Part shown: positions 7,562 to 15,152 of the stretch, piece by piece
Layout: each line of letters opens with the position of its first letter
How positions within the stretch are numbered: position 1 is the stretch's first letter
Origin: HTCC5015 sp051747425
GTDB taxonomy: Bacteria > Pseudomonadota > Gammaproteobacteria > HTCC5015
DNA length: 64,000 nucleotides
Assembly (NCBI GenBank): GCA_051747425.1
Contig: JBNJGD010000006.1
Location: forward strand, 62,001-126,000
Direction of reading: 5' to 3'
Notes under the pieces: generated by a model
What the model was told of the DNA's origin: nothing
The model's input: only the letters and a program-made list of their open reading frames with translations
Database searches by the model: none
Position numbers and translations under genes: made by a program

Positions 7562-8152
7562 ATGAACAAAAGTATTGAGGCCAAGATGCCCAGAGGAAAA
7601 CGCCTGCTGATGGAATCAGCCACACAACTGGCCGCTAAACAAGGCAGTATTCACAGCCTGAAACTGCGAGAGATCGCACGCAACGCCGGACTCAACCACA
7701 ACACCTTCTACCGCCACTTCGACAGCGTGCCGGAAATGATGGAGGCGATGGCCGACGACCTCTTCGACAAACTGCACGAAGCCGTGCAACAAGGTCGACA
7801 TCAACACGGCGATCAACCACTGTCACCGTCACAAATGCTGAAATGGCTGTTTAATTTTGCCCGTGAAAATCGCAATGCCTTTATCGTCACTTTCCGCGAA
7901 CGCTATGGACCATCGGGCCCGGTGCGGGCACGGGTGACCGAGACACTGAACTGGCTGCGCGACCAGTTGTTGGAGTACTGCAAACAACACACCACCAGTG
8001 ACGCCGGGACAGAGCCCAGGAAGTACAACATTGAGGCCGCCATTCACCAGGGCTTTTTTCTGTGTATGGACTACCTGGACAACCCGGAAGAGCGCGAGCA
8101 CTTGCTGCAAAAAGCCGATATTGTGCTCAACCAGTTGACCGATCTCTCGTAA
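7562..8152 (+). CDS. TetR-family transcriptional regulator
   Basis: 196-aa protein with an N-terminal helix-turn-helix (LREIARNAGLNHNTFYRHFDS, about residues 36-56) of TetR type and a C-terminal all-helical ligand/dimerisation domain. The C-terminal part (WLFNFARENRNAFIVTFRERYG) resembles the TetR subgroup regulating lipid or hydrolase genes, but the ligand is unknown. Divergent from the MBL-fold hydrolase; palindromes between them are likely operators. The ATG is 38 bp before the next gene's start region ends, and DUF924 follows in the same direction. Confidence 0.88.
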   Translation: MNKSIEAKMPRGKRLLMESATQLAAKQGSIHSLKLREIARNAGLNHNTFYRHFDSVPEMMEAMADDLFDKLHEAVQQGRHQHGDQPLSPSQMLKWLFNFARENRNAFIVTFRERYGPSGPVRARVTETLNWLRDQLLEYCKQHTTSDAGTEPRKYNIEAAIHQGFFLCMDYLDNPEEREHLLQKADIVLNQLTDLS

Positions 8153-8189
8153 AGCAAAATCGTCGTGGCGGGTGTAGAATGCACCCACC

Positions 8190-8726
8190 ATGATCGATGA
8201 TGTTCTGCAATTCTGGTTCCACGAACTGTCCCCCAAAGACTGGTGGAAAAAAGACAGGGCGCTGGATCAAAAAATCAGCGAGCAGTTCGGTGACCTGCAC
8301 ACGCAAGCCGCCGCTGGCGAGCTGGTCGACTGGCGCGCATCGGCCCGAGGCCGTCTGGCCGAGATCCTCGTGCTGGATCAGTTCTCCCGCAACATCTTCC
8401 GTGACCAACCCGGCGCCTTTGCCTGCGATACCATGGCTTTGGTACTGGCCCAGGAAGCCGTCTCCGGCGGCCGGGACCGGGAGCTAAGCGTGCAGGAACA
8501 ACGCTTTCTCTACATGCCCTATATGCATAGCGAATCTGTCGCCATCCACGAACACGCCCTGCGCCTGTTCGACCAGCCGGGTATGGAGGACGCGCTCAAG
8601 TTTGAAATACGGCACAAGGACATCATCGACCGCTTCGGCCGCTACCCCCACCGCAACAAAATACTCGGAAGAACCTCTACACCCGAGGAAATCGAATTCC
8701 TCAAACAACCGGGATCGAGTTTTTAA
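8190..8726 (+). CDS. DUF924 family protein
   Basis: 178 aa, matching the usual length of DUF924 proteins (COG3803), which are widespread and of unknown biochemical role, with a TPR-like helical fold. Characteristic motifs: VLQFWFHELSPKDWW at the N-terminus, LAEILVLDQFSRNIFRD (about residues 56-72), LYMPYMHSE, and the C-terminal DIIDRFGRYPHRN. It follows the tetR gene by 37 bp in the same direction and could be co-transcribed with it. No enzymatic function should be inferred. Confidence 0.9.
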   Translation: MIDDVLQFWFHELSPKDWWKKDRALDQKISEQFGDLHTQAAAGELVDWRASARGRLAEILVLDQFSRNIFRDQPGAFACDTMALVLAQEAVSGGRDRELSVQEQRFLYMPYMHSESVAIHEHALRLFDQPGMEDALKFEIRHKDIIDRFGRYPHRNKILGRTSTPEEIEFLKQPGSSF

Positions 8727-8743
8727 GTAAAAGGATTACCTCC

Positions 8744-9157
8744 ATGCACAGATTAAAAAATGCGCTTCTCATTGTCCTGGCGATGCTGACCACCCCAGTT
8801 CTTGCCAGCGAAACAGAAACATCAGAAATGGAGAGAGCTTCCATTGATGCCGCCTTCAAACACCTCGGCGAAAACGGTCAAAAGATAGACTCAACCACTT
8901 ACCAGTGGCTGATCTCAGTGCCGGTGACCGAATTCAATCCCCACGGCACCATGCCAGCCAATAACAACACGCCAACAGTCATCAGTCAGCCGCAAACAGA
9001 GGCCTACCACACCACACTGAAAGCCTGCGAAGTCACCGTATCGGTCAAGGACAACCACATAACCGACGCCACACTGTCCGGCGCAGGCTGTGATGAATAC
9101 AGGAAAAGCGAAAGCCATCAGCGTCTTCAGAAAGCGCTGTGGCCCGGCTTTCGCTAG
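8744..9157 (+). CDS. Secreted protein of unknown function
   Basis: 137 aa. The first ~21 residues are a signal peptide (basic start MHRLKN, hydrophobic LLIVLAMLTTPV, cleavage after VLAS or LAS). The mature part has two cysteines (KACEVTV and SGAGCDEY) that could form a disulfide in the periplasm. An AAGGATT ribosome site precedes the ATG. No family was recognised. Its stop overlaps the stop of a 30-aa ORF on the opposite strand. Confidence 0.7.
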   Translation: MHRLKNALLIVLAMLTTPVLASETETSEMERASIDAAFKHLGENGQKIDSTTYQWLISVPVTEFNPHGTMPANNNTPTVISQPQTEAYHTTLKACEVTVSVKDNHITDATLSGAGCDEYRKSESHQRLQKALWPGFR

Positions 9158-9246
9158 CTTCGGAGCAGTTTGAACAACTCCCAGATTCCGATCAGAACCG
9201 GCAGGATCACAAGGCCAAAGAGCCATAATTTCTGGATGCTCTTCAT
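9154..9246 (-). CDS. Small membrane peptide (30 aa), partial paralogue of the 94-aa protein
   Basis: A 31-codon frame, MKSIQKLWLFGLVI then LPVLIGIWELFKLLRS, forms one transmembrane helix. It closely matches, at protein and DNA level, the C-terminal end of the protein at 10909-11193 (ILPVLIGIWEFFKLRR). The DNA similarity at 9158-9215 versus 10918-10975 is around four in five bases by eye. No Shine-Dalgarno site is obvious, so it may be a truncated duplicate rather than an expressed gene. Confidence 0.45.
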   Translation of the reverse strand: MKSIQKLWLFGLVILPVLIGIWELFKLLRS

Positions 9247-9274
9247 GTGGCTTATTGCCGAAGACACAAAAAAA

Positions 9275-9301
9275 GGCGGAGGCCGCTATGCGACTCCCGC
9301 C
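9275..9301. repeat. Short hairpin repeat, copy 1 (terminator-like on minus strand)
   Basis: GGCGGAGGCCGC..GCGACTCCCGCC, preceded on the plus strand by seven A, so on the minus strand it is a hairpin followed by a U-run. Related copies occur at 14310-14336 and 15679-15703. It lies downstream of the minus-strand lipoprotein gene and probably ends its transcript. Confidence 0.6.
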
Positions 9302-9344
9302 CTTCATCTTACTTCGTAGACTTCGTTATAAAATCCCTTTCATC

Positions 9345-10712
9345 TTATTCGATAGTGATCTCTTCGGTGTAAGTAACCCCATCGACAGATTTAACATATT
9401 CCAGCATCAGGGTTTCACGATCAAATGTGTAAGTCGAGGTGAATGATCTACCACTCCCATCGACGCCACTCTCCACCTTCCAAAGATCGTCAATGGTACA
9501 TACCGGGTATTCTGCACAATTGAACGGGACATCAAAGTCATCACCCAATTCAGAGACTGTTAGCGAAATGCTTTCACTGGCGTTCAGGGTACAACCAGGC
9601 GGTGTTTCCCAAGTATCAGAACCCGTTAAAGTCATTTCAGTTCCGGTAAATGAGTAGTCCCAGCCCCCAGGTGTGGAAGGACACTCTGAGTAGGTAATAA
9701 CGCTGGCGGCAGATCGACCGCTCATGTCGATGCTAAACGCTTCTTCTTGCGAAATAGTGATGACCTCTGAATAGGTTTCCCCACCAGCCGATTTTTCATA
9801 GGTCAACTGCAGGGATTCTCGATCAAATGTATAGGTGGAAGTAAAAGACCTGCCACCTCCATCGACACCAGTAATAGTCTTTTCAAAGTCGTCAATTGTG
9901 CAGACTGGATAGGCAGCACAGTTGAACGGAACATCAAAGTCGTCACCCAATTCTGAGGCGACAAGAGACATACTTTGACTGCCGTTGAGGCCACAGCCTG
10001 GCGGTGCTTCCCAAGTATCAGAGCCCGTTAAAGTTATTTCCGAGTCGGTAAAAGAATAGACCCAAACCCCGGGTACAGACGGACACTCTGAATAAGTAAT
10101 GACACTGGCTGCCGTTCTCTCACTCATATCGATACTGAAATTTTCATCCAGAGTGCTTTCCAGATGTTCTATAGCGTCATTAACAGGAATAAGAGTTGTA
10201 TTCGGAGACCCGGAGTTGGCCACCAGGTTTTGCACGGCACCGGATGTCTCAAAGTCTTCTACCGGCAATGAAAAATCGACCTGACTTGCAGCATTAACTG
10301 CCGATTCCGAAATTGTAATTCCATTATCTGGATTGCCATCTTCATCCAAAGTTTGCAAAAGCCGGGAAACATTCACAACCACATCGTTGGAAGTATCCTG
10401 AGTACCCGCCAAGTCCAAAGGCGTAACAATGGAAGCAGCAGTGGCTGAGGGAAGTTCAAGACTCCCTATATAGAAGATAATGGATTCGCCATCCAGGTAT
10501 TCATATTCCCCGAGAGCATTTGTAAAGCCATCAAAAGTCTCGGTACGATAGCCAATATTGCCAACTGCACTATCCAGGAAAACACCGGTTTCGCTACTTT
10601 CCTGGTTTTTATCCTCAGGTTGAGTCTCCTCGTTAGCCGAGGATGAGCCACCCCCTCCACAGCCGGATAATATGACCAAAAGCCCTATTAGCGTTGCTTT
10701 AAACAGTTTCAT
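9345..10712 (-). CDS. Lipoprotein with a tandemly duplicated domain
   Basis: 455 aa. The N-terminus MKLFKATLIGLLVILSGCGGGG carries a lipobox (LSGC), so the protein should be lipid-anchored, followed by a Ser/Glu-rich linker. Residues about 30-190 hold a region typical of secreted proteins in these genomes (FDGFTNALGEYEYLDGESIIFYIG). Two tandem ~130-residue repeats follow (each starts FSIDMS.R.AASVITYSECPS and ends near FDRE.L.L.Y.KS..G.TY.E.ITI), each with four conserved cysteines. The ATG at 10712 has the best spacing to AAGGGG; another ATG lies 6 bases upstream. Function unknown; probably envelope or surface. Confidence 0.75.
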   Translation of the reverse strand: MKLFKATLIGLLVILSGCGGGGSSSANEETQPEDKNQESSETGVFLDSAVGNIGYRTETFDGFTNALGEYEYLDGESIIFYIGSLELPSATAASIVTPLDLAGTQDTSNDVVVNVSRLLQTLDEDGNPDNGITISESAVNAASQVDFSLPVEDFETSGAVQNLVANSGSPNTTLIPVNDAIEHLESTLDENFSIDMSERTAASVITYSECPSVPGVWVYSFTDSEITLTGSDTWEAPPGCGLNGSQSMSLVASELGDDFDVPFNCAAYPVCTIDDFEKTITGVDGGGRSFTSTYTFDRESLQLTYEKSAGGETYSEVITISQEEAFSIDMSGRSAASVITYSECPSTPGGWDYSFTGTEMTLTGSDTWETPPGCTLNASESISLTVSELGDDFDVPFNCAEYPVCTIDDLWKVESGVDGSGRSFTSTYTFDRETLMLEYVKSVDGVTYTEEITIE

Positions 10713-10758
10713 AAGCATAGCCCCTTTTTTTCTCACAGCGCGGTTGAATGATTTTTAT

Positions 10759-10825
10759 GGGAAGTGTTCGCGCTGATTTGGACACATCCCTGCACTTGCC
10801 TTCCAAAACGCTAGCAGGTTTTTTG
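10759..10825 (+). repeat. Dispersed repeat, diverged copy A
   Basis: GGGAAGTGTTCGCG...GGACACATCCCTGC, continuing to an AGCAGGTTTTTTGGCTAT tail. It matches the better conserved copies at 18244-18332 and 24943-25030 in the same orientation. The first ~32 bp can form a hairpin (GGGAaGTGTTC with GGACACaTCCC). Confidence 0.5.
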
Positions 10826-10908
10826 GCTATCTGCCACTGATGAGACTCGATACAGCCGTCAAAGCGACCTTGTATGGCCCGGAGTCGTAAATGAGTCGAA
10901 GCTGTTAA

Positions 10909-11193
10909 TCACCGCCTGGAAAGGCGACGCAGCTTGAAAAACTCCCAGATGCCGATCAGAACCGGCAGGATGACGAAGATAAAGAACAAGAAATAAAACG
11001 AACCCGGATCAGACGACAGGGACGCCACGGTATCCGCTCCAAAGCGCGAGAACAGCGTAAATTCGCCATCGAGAAAAAAGAAGACCGACACAACAGGTAT
11101 GACCACACACCAGGCCAGCGCCTTTCTGGCCGCCCGGCGCTCATTAACAGAGCCACCGAACAGGGCTTTTTGCTTTCCTGGTGTGTGCTTCAT
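10909..11193 (-). CDS. Small integral membrane protein
   Basis: 94 aa, start at MKHTPGKQKALF with a strong GGAGGA site 6 bases upstream (longer in-frame starts lack one and overlap the next gene). Two transmembrane helices are visible: ALAWCVVIPVVSVFFFL (about 27-43) and FYFLFFIFVILPVLIGIWEFF (about 66-86), with a basic C-terminus. The last ~25 residues recur in the 30-aa ORF at 9154-9246. It lies 17 bp downstream of the glutaredoxin-MauE gene and may be in its operon. No family recognised. Confidence 0.65.
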   Translation of the reverse strand: MKHTPGKQKALFGGSVNERRAARKALAWCVVIPVVSVFFFLDGEFTLFSRFGADTVASLSSDPGSFYFLFFIFVILPVLIGIWEFFKLRRLSRR

Positions 11194-11210
11194 AAACCAT
11201 CCTCCACAAA

Positions 11211-11975
11211 CTACAAAGCGGAAAGGCCCATCCAGACCGCCATGGCGACCATCATCACATTCTCGGTCAGGGAGACAAAGCCCAGCGGCACATTGCTGGA
11301 GCCGCCCACGCAGGCGCATTTCAACTCGCGCCGATCAATGTACACGGCCTTGAACACCGAGACAGCGCCCACCGAACCAATGAAAAATGCCAAAGGTACC
11401 GACAGCCAGGTCAGCACCCCGCCAATCATCAGTACGCCCGCCAGACCTTCACCAAACGGGTACAGATAGGAATACGGCACCCAACGCTTGGCCAGCAAAT
11501 CGTAATTCAGGAACATGGTGGCGAAGCTTTCCACATTCTGCAGCTTCAACAGCGCCAGCACGGCCATACTAAAGGCAATAAACCACTCGGCGGCACGCAC
11601 GGTAAAAGGCGAACCAAGGGCCGCATAGCTCGCGCCGAGGGCCATCAGAAAGGTGATCGAAAAAAGCGCGATCACCGGCTTGTAGCTGGTGGCATCGGGG
11701 TCCGGCAGCGGCTTGCCCAGATGACGGCGCACCGCCTCGTAACCGCCGATCAGCTCACCGCCGATAAAGACCTGTGGCGTGGTTTTGACATTGTGCTCGG
11801 CCTTGAAGGCATCGATCTCCTCGCGGGAGGTCAGCCAGTGGTCTTCCACCTCGAAGCCCTGACGCTTGAGAAAATCTTTGGACTTCAGCCCGAAGGGGCA
11901 CAGGTGCTGTTCCATCACCATGCGGTAAAGCACCGCCTTCTTCGCCTGAGACTGTTCTGGATTGGACTGTTGCAT
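11211..11975 (-). CDS. Glutaredoxin-MauE/DoxX-type redox membrane protein
   Basis: 254 aa. Residues ~10-80 form a glutaredoxin-like domain with LCPFGLKSKDFL (a CPFG, i.e. monothiol-like, active site), cis-proline TTPQVFIGG and the GGYEAVRRHLG end. Residues ~95-250 form a four-helix MauE/DoxX-type membrane domain ending with a KCACVGGSSNVPLG cysteine motif that probably faces the redox partner. The start is MQQSNPEQ with AGGAGGTGGTG upstream. Divergent from a MerR regulator; the promoter between them has the extended spacer of MerR-controlled genes. Probably part of a thiol or metal stress response; the substrate is unknown. Confidence 0.82.
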   Translation of the reverse strand: MQQSNPEQSQAKKAVLYRMVMEQHLCPFGLKSKDFLKRQGFEVEDHWLTSREEIDAFKAEHNVKTTPQVFIGGELIGGYEAVRRHLGKPLPDPDATSYKPVIALFSITFLMALGASYAALGSPFTVRAAEWFIAFSMAVLALLKLQNVESFATMFLNYDLLAKRWVPYSYLYPFGEGLAGVLMIGGVLTWLSVPLAFFIGSVGAVSVFKAVYIDRRELKCACVGGSSNVPLGFVSLTENVMMVAMAVWMGLSAL

Positions 11976-12009
11976 CACCACCTCCTGGCTATTATTTCGA
12001 TACAAACCT

Positions 12010-12041
12010 ACCATAGACCCCGTACCACAGTACGGAGTCAA
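12010..12041 (-). promoter_or_regulatory. MerR-type promoter with 20-bp spacer and mer-like operator
   Basis: On the minus strand, TTGACT (12041-12036) and TATGGT (12015-12010) are separated by 20 bp instead of 17. The spacer holds the dyad CCGTAC-CACA-GTACGG (12020-12035), very like the mer operator half-sites CCGTAC/GTACGG. This is the classic layout of a MerR-activated promoter, driving the glutaredoxin-MauE gene; the MerR gene starts only 4 bp beyond the -35 box. Confidence 0.8.
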
Positions 12042-12045
12042 GCAA

Positions 12046-12426
12046 ATGCTATCCATTGGAAAACTGGCCCAAGCCGGCGGCGTCGGCGTTGAAACCGTTC
12101 GCTTCTATCAGCGCAAGGAGTTGCTGGATGTGCCGGAGCGAGACGGCGGCATTCGCCGATACAGCCAGGAGGACCTGCGCCGCCTCAAGTTCATCAAAAA
12201 AGCCCAGGGCGCCGGCTTTACCCTGCAGGAAATCAGGGAACTGATTTCACTGGACGCCAGCCAGGACCGTCCCCGCGTTCGCCAACTAGCCCGCGCCCGC
12301 ATCGATGCGCTCGACGCCAAAATCGACGAACTGCAGCAGGCCAAAACCGCCCTGAATCAACTGGTCACAGAGTGCTCCCACGGCGACGCAGGCCCCTGCC
12401 CCATTCTGAAATCGTTTGACTTGTAA
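12046..12426 (+). CDS. MerR-family, probably thiolate-metal-sensing regulator
   Basis: 126 aa. N-terminal winged helix-turn-helix (MLSIGKLAQAGGVGVETVRFYQRKELL; GIRRYSQEDLRRLKFIKKAQ), dimerisation helix, and a C-terminal CSHGDAGPCP loop. The C-x7-C spacing equals that of CueR, and the position where MerR and ZntR have a cysteine shows Ser (DASQDRP), as in monovalent-ion sensors. The operator, however, looks like that of mer. A GGAG site lies 8 bases upstream of the ATG. It likely activates the divergent glutaredoxin-MauE gene and represses itself. The inducer (Cu, Ag, Au or a thiol stress) is inference. Confidence 0.82.
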   Translation: MLSIGKLAQAGGVGVETVRFYQRKELLDVPERDGGIRRYSQEDLRRLKFIKKAQGAGFTLQEIRELISLDASQDRPRVRQLARARIDALDAKIDELQQAKTALNQLVTECSHGDAGPCPILKSFDL

Positions 12427-12447
12427 CGATTATTCCGAGCAATTCAA

Positions 12448-13533
12448 TTAGATCATATAAAGCCGAGTTCGTTTTAATTCCACCTTTACGGGTAGAGGCT
12501 CAGTAAATACTGAGTCCAGCCCCAACTCCTGCATAAACCCCCTAAGCTCAGCAGAGTCTACATCTACTCTTTGTTTTATCCGCTGCACCATCCAATAACC
12601 ATAACTCAGGTTGTAACGGGATTCCGATTCACCCTCAATCGTTAGCGTAGAGTCTCCAAGCCGCTGTGATACCTTATCTTTATCAGGGTTTTTCGCTGTC
12701 CAGGTTTTTATGCCCTGAATGGTTTGCTCTAACAACGGAGCCTGTAGTAATGAGATTTTTTGTAATATTGGAATCAGTGTTTCAGGTATTTCATCATTCG
12801 GGACCAAGTCTTCAAAAGGCTGAGTAAATGATCCATGCATTGTCATTAGCCAGATATACAAGTGGTTATACTTTTTTATTAAATCCACCGGTTCCGGGTC
12901 ACGATGTAAGTGGGCGTATAGCTGGCCGTATAATGCAAAATCTCCAATAGTAGGCTGACCACCTAACAGAAATTTATGGGTACTAAAGTGTTTGTCCAGC
13001 AGGGATAGAATATTTTCAACGGCAACCTCTAACTTGGTTTCCATTTTCCTGGTAATGCCTAAAATCGGTAAATAGCCTGACATTTTTCCGGCAAACTTTT
13101 TTGCCACAGTACGCTGGATGAAGCCAGGAAAATAGGGCAGCGCACTTTTACCGAATTCGCCAATGATAAAGTTCAAGTTGCCCTTATAATTCCAACGGTA
13201 ATGAAGGGAAGCCATCGGTAACCAGTCATCAGCAAATAGCTCCAGCATCATGCTGACAAAGGCTTGTTTTGGTGTTGCTGGAAAAACGGGTTTAATTCGG
13301 TTTTCCATTTCATAAACATCAATAATATGGCTTGAATCTTGTAACACAGCTCCATCGGCCCGAAATACGGTGGGCATTATCATTTTTCCAACTGCAGGCT
13401 GTACTTTTTTATACAATGTGTAAGCACTGGGCGGCTTGTAGTCATATGGAATATTTTTATAGTTAAAATAACTACGCACTTTCGCTGTGTATGGGGAAAC
13501 ATCCCACCCCAAGAGCTTGTCTCTTTTAGCCAT
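12448..13533 (-). CDS. Glutathione S-transferase-family protein
   Basis: 361 aa. N-terminal thioredoxin-fold GST domain (LLGWDVSPYTAKVRSYFNYKNIPYDYK, MPTVFRADGAVLQDSSHIIDVYE) followed by a helical GST C-domain (FLLGGQPTIGDFALYGQLYAHLHRDP) and a ~130-residue extra tail. The catalytic Ser/Tyr cannot be fixed; SPYTAKVR occupies the usual site. It is lower in GC and uses A/T-ending codons more than its neighbours, which hints at acquisition. It ends 21 bp from the convergent merR gene. Confidence 0.8.
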   Translation of the reverse strand: MAKRDKLLGWDVSPYTAKVRSYFNYKNIPYDYKPPSAYTLYKKVQPAVGKMIMPTVFRADGAVLQDSSHIIDVYEMENRIKPVFPATPKQAFVSMMLELFADDWLPMASLHYRWNYKGNLNFIIGEFGKSALPYFPGFIQRTVAKKFAGKMSGYLPILGITRKMETKLEVAVENILSLLDKHFSTHKFLLGGQPTIGDFALYGQLYAHLHRDPEPVDLIKKYNHLYIWLMTMHGSFTQPFEDLVPNDEIPETLIPILQKISLLQAPLLEQTIQGIKTWTAKNPDKDKVSQRLGDSTLTIEGESESRYNLSYGYWMVQRIKQRVDVDSAELRGFMQELGLDSVFTEPLPVKVELKRTRLYMI

Positions 13534-13658
13534 TGTTATTCTCCTCTTTGCTTTATATCTTTAATCGGCCTTCTATCACGATTGGCCGGAAAACCTGATA
13601 ATAGCGCAAGCGGCGCACCATCCAATGGCCGGCAAGTCAAAAACACAGCAACGACACA

Positions 13659-14120
13659 GTGAGTGCCATGGAAGCAATCGACTCCTACCTATTACAGGGC
13701 TTTTCCGTATTCTTTCTGAGCCTGTGGAAAACCTGGCTTGGCCCGGCGCTGAGTGTGCCCTACGGGTTTTCTTATTGGGAGATGATCGCCTGGAACATCA
13801 GTGGGGCGATGGTGAGTGCTACGGTGACGCTGCATTTCAGGCGGGACATCAACGCCTTTATCCGCCGACTGCTGCCCAGGAGAGAAAGGAAGCCCGGGTT
13901 TCGCAGGGAACTGAGACGGTATGTGCGATTCTGGCGCCGTTACGGTTTTTACGGAGTCATGTTGTTATCCCCGGTGCTGGTGGGCATTCCGCTGGGCGCA
14001 TGGATTTCCGCAAGGCTTGGCACACCAAAACCACGGATTCTGACGATGCTGGCCATTTTTTCGGTGTTGTGGTCGTCCGCGCTTTACTACGCCGCGCAGT
14101 TTGGTATTTCGTTTATTTAA
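13659..14120 (+). CDS. Small integral membrane protein
   Basis: About 150 aa with roughly three to four transmembrane segments: LLQGFSVFFLSLWKTWLG, WEMIAWNISGAMVSATVTL, YGFYGVMLLSPVLVGIPLG and ILTMLAIFSVLWSSALYYA, separated by a highly basic loop (RRLLPRRERKPGFRRELRRY). The segment GVMLLSPVLVGIPLGAWISARLG resembles small multidrug-export/DedA-like proteins (COG2426), but this is weak. The start may be GTG 13659 or ATG 13668. Confidence 0.65.
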   Translation: MSAMEAIDSYLLQGFSVFFLSLWKTWLGPALSVPYGFSYWEMIAWNISGAMVSATVTLHFRRDINAFIRRLLPRRERKPGFRRELRRYVRFWRRYGFYGVMLLSPVLVGIPLGAWISARLGTPKPRILTMLAIFSVLWSSALYYAAQFGISFI

Positions 14121-14253
14121 TCGTAGCGCTCTTAATCTATTCTGAGGAAATTCCGAACCCAGTCATTGCAACTGTTCAAACACTTTCACACCTTGACTTC
14201 ATTGATGCCGTCGAGAATTTCCTGCCCAAGATTTCTATCATTCATTTTTAAAA

Positions 14254-14279
14254 ATGTACGGCAATGCCGTATGTTTTTT
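14254..14279. terminator. Bidirectional terminator-like hairpin
   Basis: ACGGCAATGCCGT palindrome flanked by A-run on the left and six T on the right, about 130 bp after the membrane-protein gene. It can end plus-strand transcription and, given the A-rich left flank, possibly minus-strand transcription. Confidence 0.6.
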
Positions 14280-14309
14280 CAAGCAGCTAATTGGCGGCTC
14301 CCAAAAAAA

Positions 14310-14336
14310 GGCGGAGGTCGCTGCGCGACTTCCGCC
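14310..14336. repeat. Short hairpin repeat, copy 2 (terminator for higBA)
   Basis: GGCGGAGGTCGCTGCGCGAC and TTCCGCC form a nearly perfect stem; seven A precede it on the plus strand, so minus-strand transcripts from higBA meet a hairpin plus U-run 22 bp after higA. Same family as 9275-9301 and 15679-15703. Confidence 0.65.
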
Positions 14337-14357
14337 CTGCTCGCTAACTATCCAGAG

Positions 14358-14738
14358 TTATGCGGCATGGTCACCGTGATTTGAGTGATGTTTTATCAGG
14401 CTTTCCGCTGGAATCGAAAATGTCTCGTGGAGCCCCTCAATCATCCGGAGCGTCAGAGGACGCTTGCGAGCCAATATCTCGTAAACCCGGTTTTTCCGGC
14501 CAATGACCGGGACAAGGTCATCTACTGTGAGGCCCTGCTGCTCCATTCTGAACTTGATGGCTTCAACTGGATCGGGAAAATCGACAGGATAATGCTTTCG
14601 CTCATAAGCCTCGACCAGAGTAACGAGAACATCCAGTCGATCTCCCTCGGCAGATCCAGCTTCAGCGGACATGAGACCTTCAATCTCTTTCATTGCCGCC
14701 TGGTAGTCAGCTTCTGTTTTGATGGGACGAATGTCCAT
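14358..14738 (-). CDS. higA: HigA-type antitoxin (HTH, COG5499)
   Basis: 126 aa. The N-terminal part (IRPIKTEADYQAAMKEIEGLM) and the DPVEAIKFRMEQQGLTVDDLVPVIG helix-turn-helix are typical of the COG5499 antitoxins paired with HigB toxins. The C-terminal HTH (about residues 62-110) should bind DNA and repress the operon; the N-terminus neutralises HigB. The start at MDIRPIKT is 8 bases after the higB stop; a start 12 bases earlier would overlap higB. An inverted repeat upstream of higB is the likely operator. Confidence 0.88.
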   Translation of the reverse strand: MDIRPIKTEADYQAAMKEIEGLMSAEAGSAEGDRLDVLVTLVEAYERKHYPVDFPDPVEAIKFRMEQQGLTVDDLVPVIGRKNRVYEILARKRPLTLRMIEGLHETFSIPAESLIKHHSNHGDHAA

Positions 14739-14746
14739 AAGGCACC

Positions 14747-15049
14747 TCATATAGTCTGTGCATCAATGGCGTCGTATTGCTTATGTGTTCCTATGAACCG
14801 AATATACACAACGCGATAGGCATAATTAATCCAAACCACCAACCGGTACTTGTTACCGGCAATGTTAAACACCACGCGTCCATCCTTCAGGATACTCGCG
14901 TTCGAAAATTGCGCCTTCACCTCATTTGGACTGGCCCAATCAGCCTTAAGCGTTTCCCTGTACCAAGCCAAACACGGCTCAACGGAATCCGAGTACTCTG
15001 GCGAACTGGACCAGAATGCCTTTAACGCGGACAAAGCAATAATTCGCAT
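14747..15049 (-). CDS. higB: HigB-type toxin (mRNA interferase family)
   Basis: 100 aa, RelE/HigB superfamily. Conserved features: ALSALKAFW start, EPCLAWYRETLKADWASPNEVKAQFSNASILKDGRVVFNIAGNKYRLVVWINYAYRVVYIRFIGTHKQYD; the NIAGNKYRLV and IGTHKQYD elements are diagnostic of the HigB_toxin family, which cleaves mRNA on the ribosome. The toxin precedes its antitoxin, as in HigBA. The chosen start MRIIALSALK avoids an upstream ATG 9 bases earlier. Confidence 0.9.
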   Translation of the reverse strand: MRIIALSALKAFWSSSPEYSDSVEPCLAWYRETLKADWASPNEVKAQFSNASILKDGRVVFNIAGNKYRLVVWINYAYRVVYIRFIGTHKQYDAIDAQTI

Positions 15050-15059
15050 ATAACCCATA

Positions 15060-15080
15060 TTAGTCCCATTTCGGGACTAA
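15060..15080. promoter_or_regulatory. Inverted repeat upstream of higB (candidate HigA operator)
   Basis: TTAGTCCC-ATTTC-GGGACTAA, with perfect 8-bp arms, sits 11 bp before the higB start codon, where promoter and operator of a toxin-antitoxin operon are expected. Confidence 0.65.
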
Positions 15081-15152
15081 CGCAACATCACATGGAGGGC
15101 ATCATTACCGGCATGGGGTTATCGGCGGGGCCGCCTTGGGTTAAAAAGTGGC

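Noticed and set aside
12046..12426. Mercury-resistance regulator MerR
   Set aside because: The spacing of the C-terminal cysteines and the missing first Cys disagree with Hg sensors, and no merT/P/A genes are present, though the operator is mer-like.
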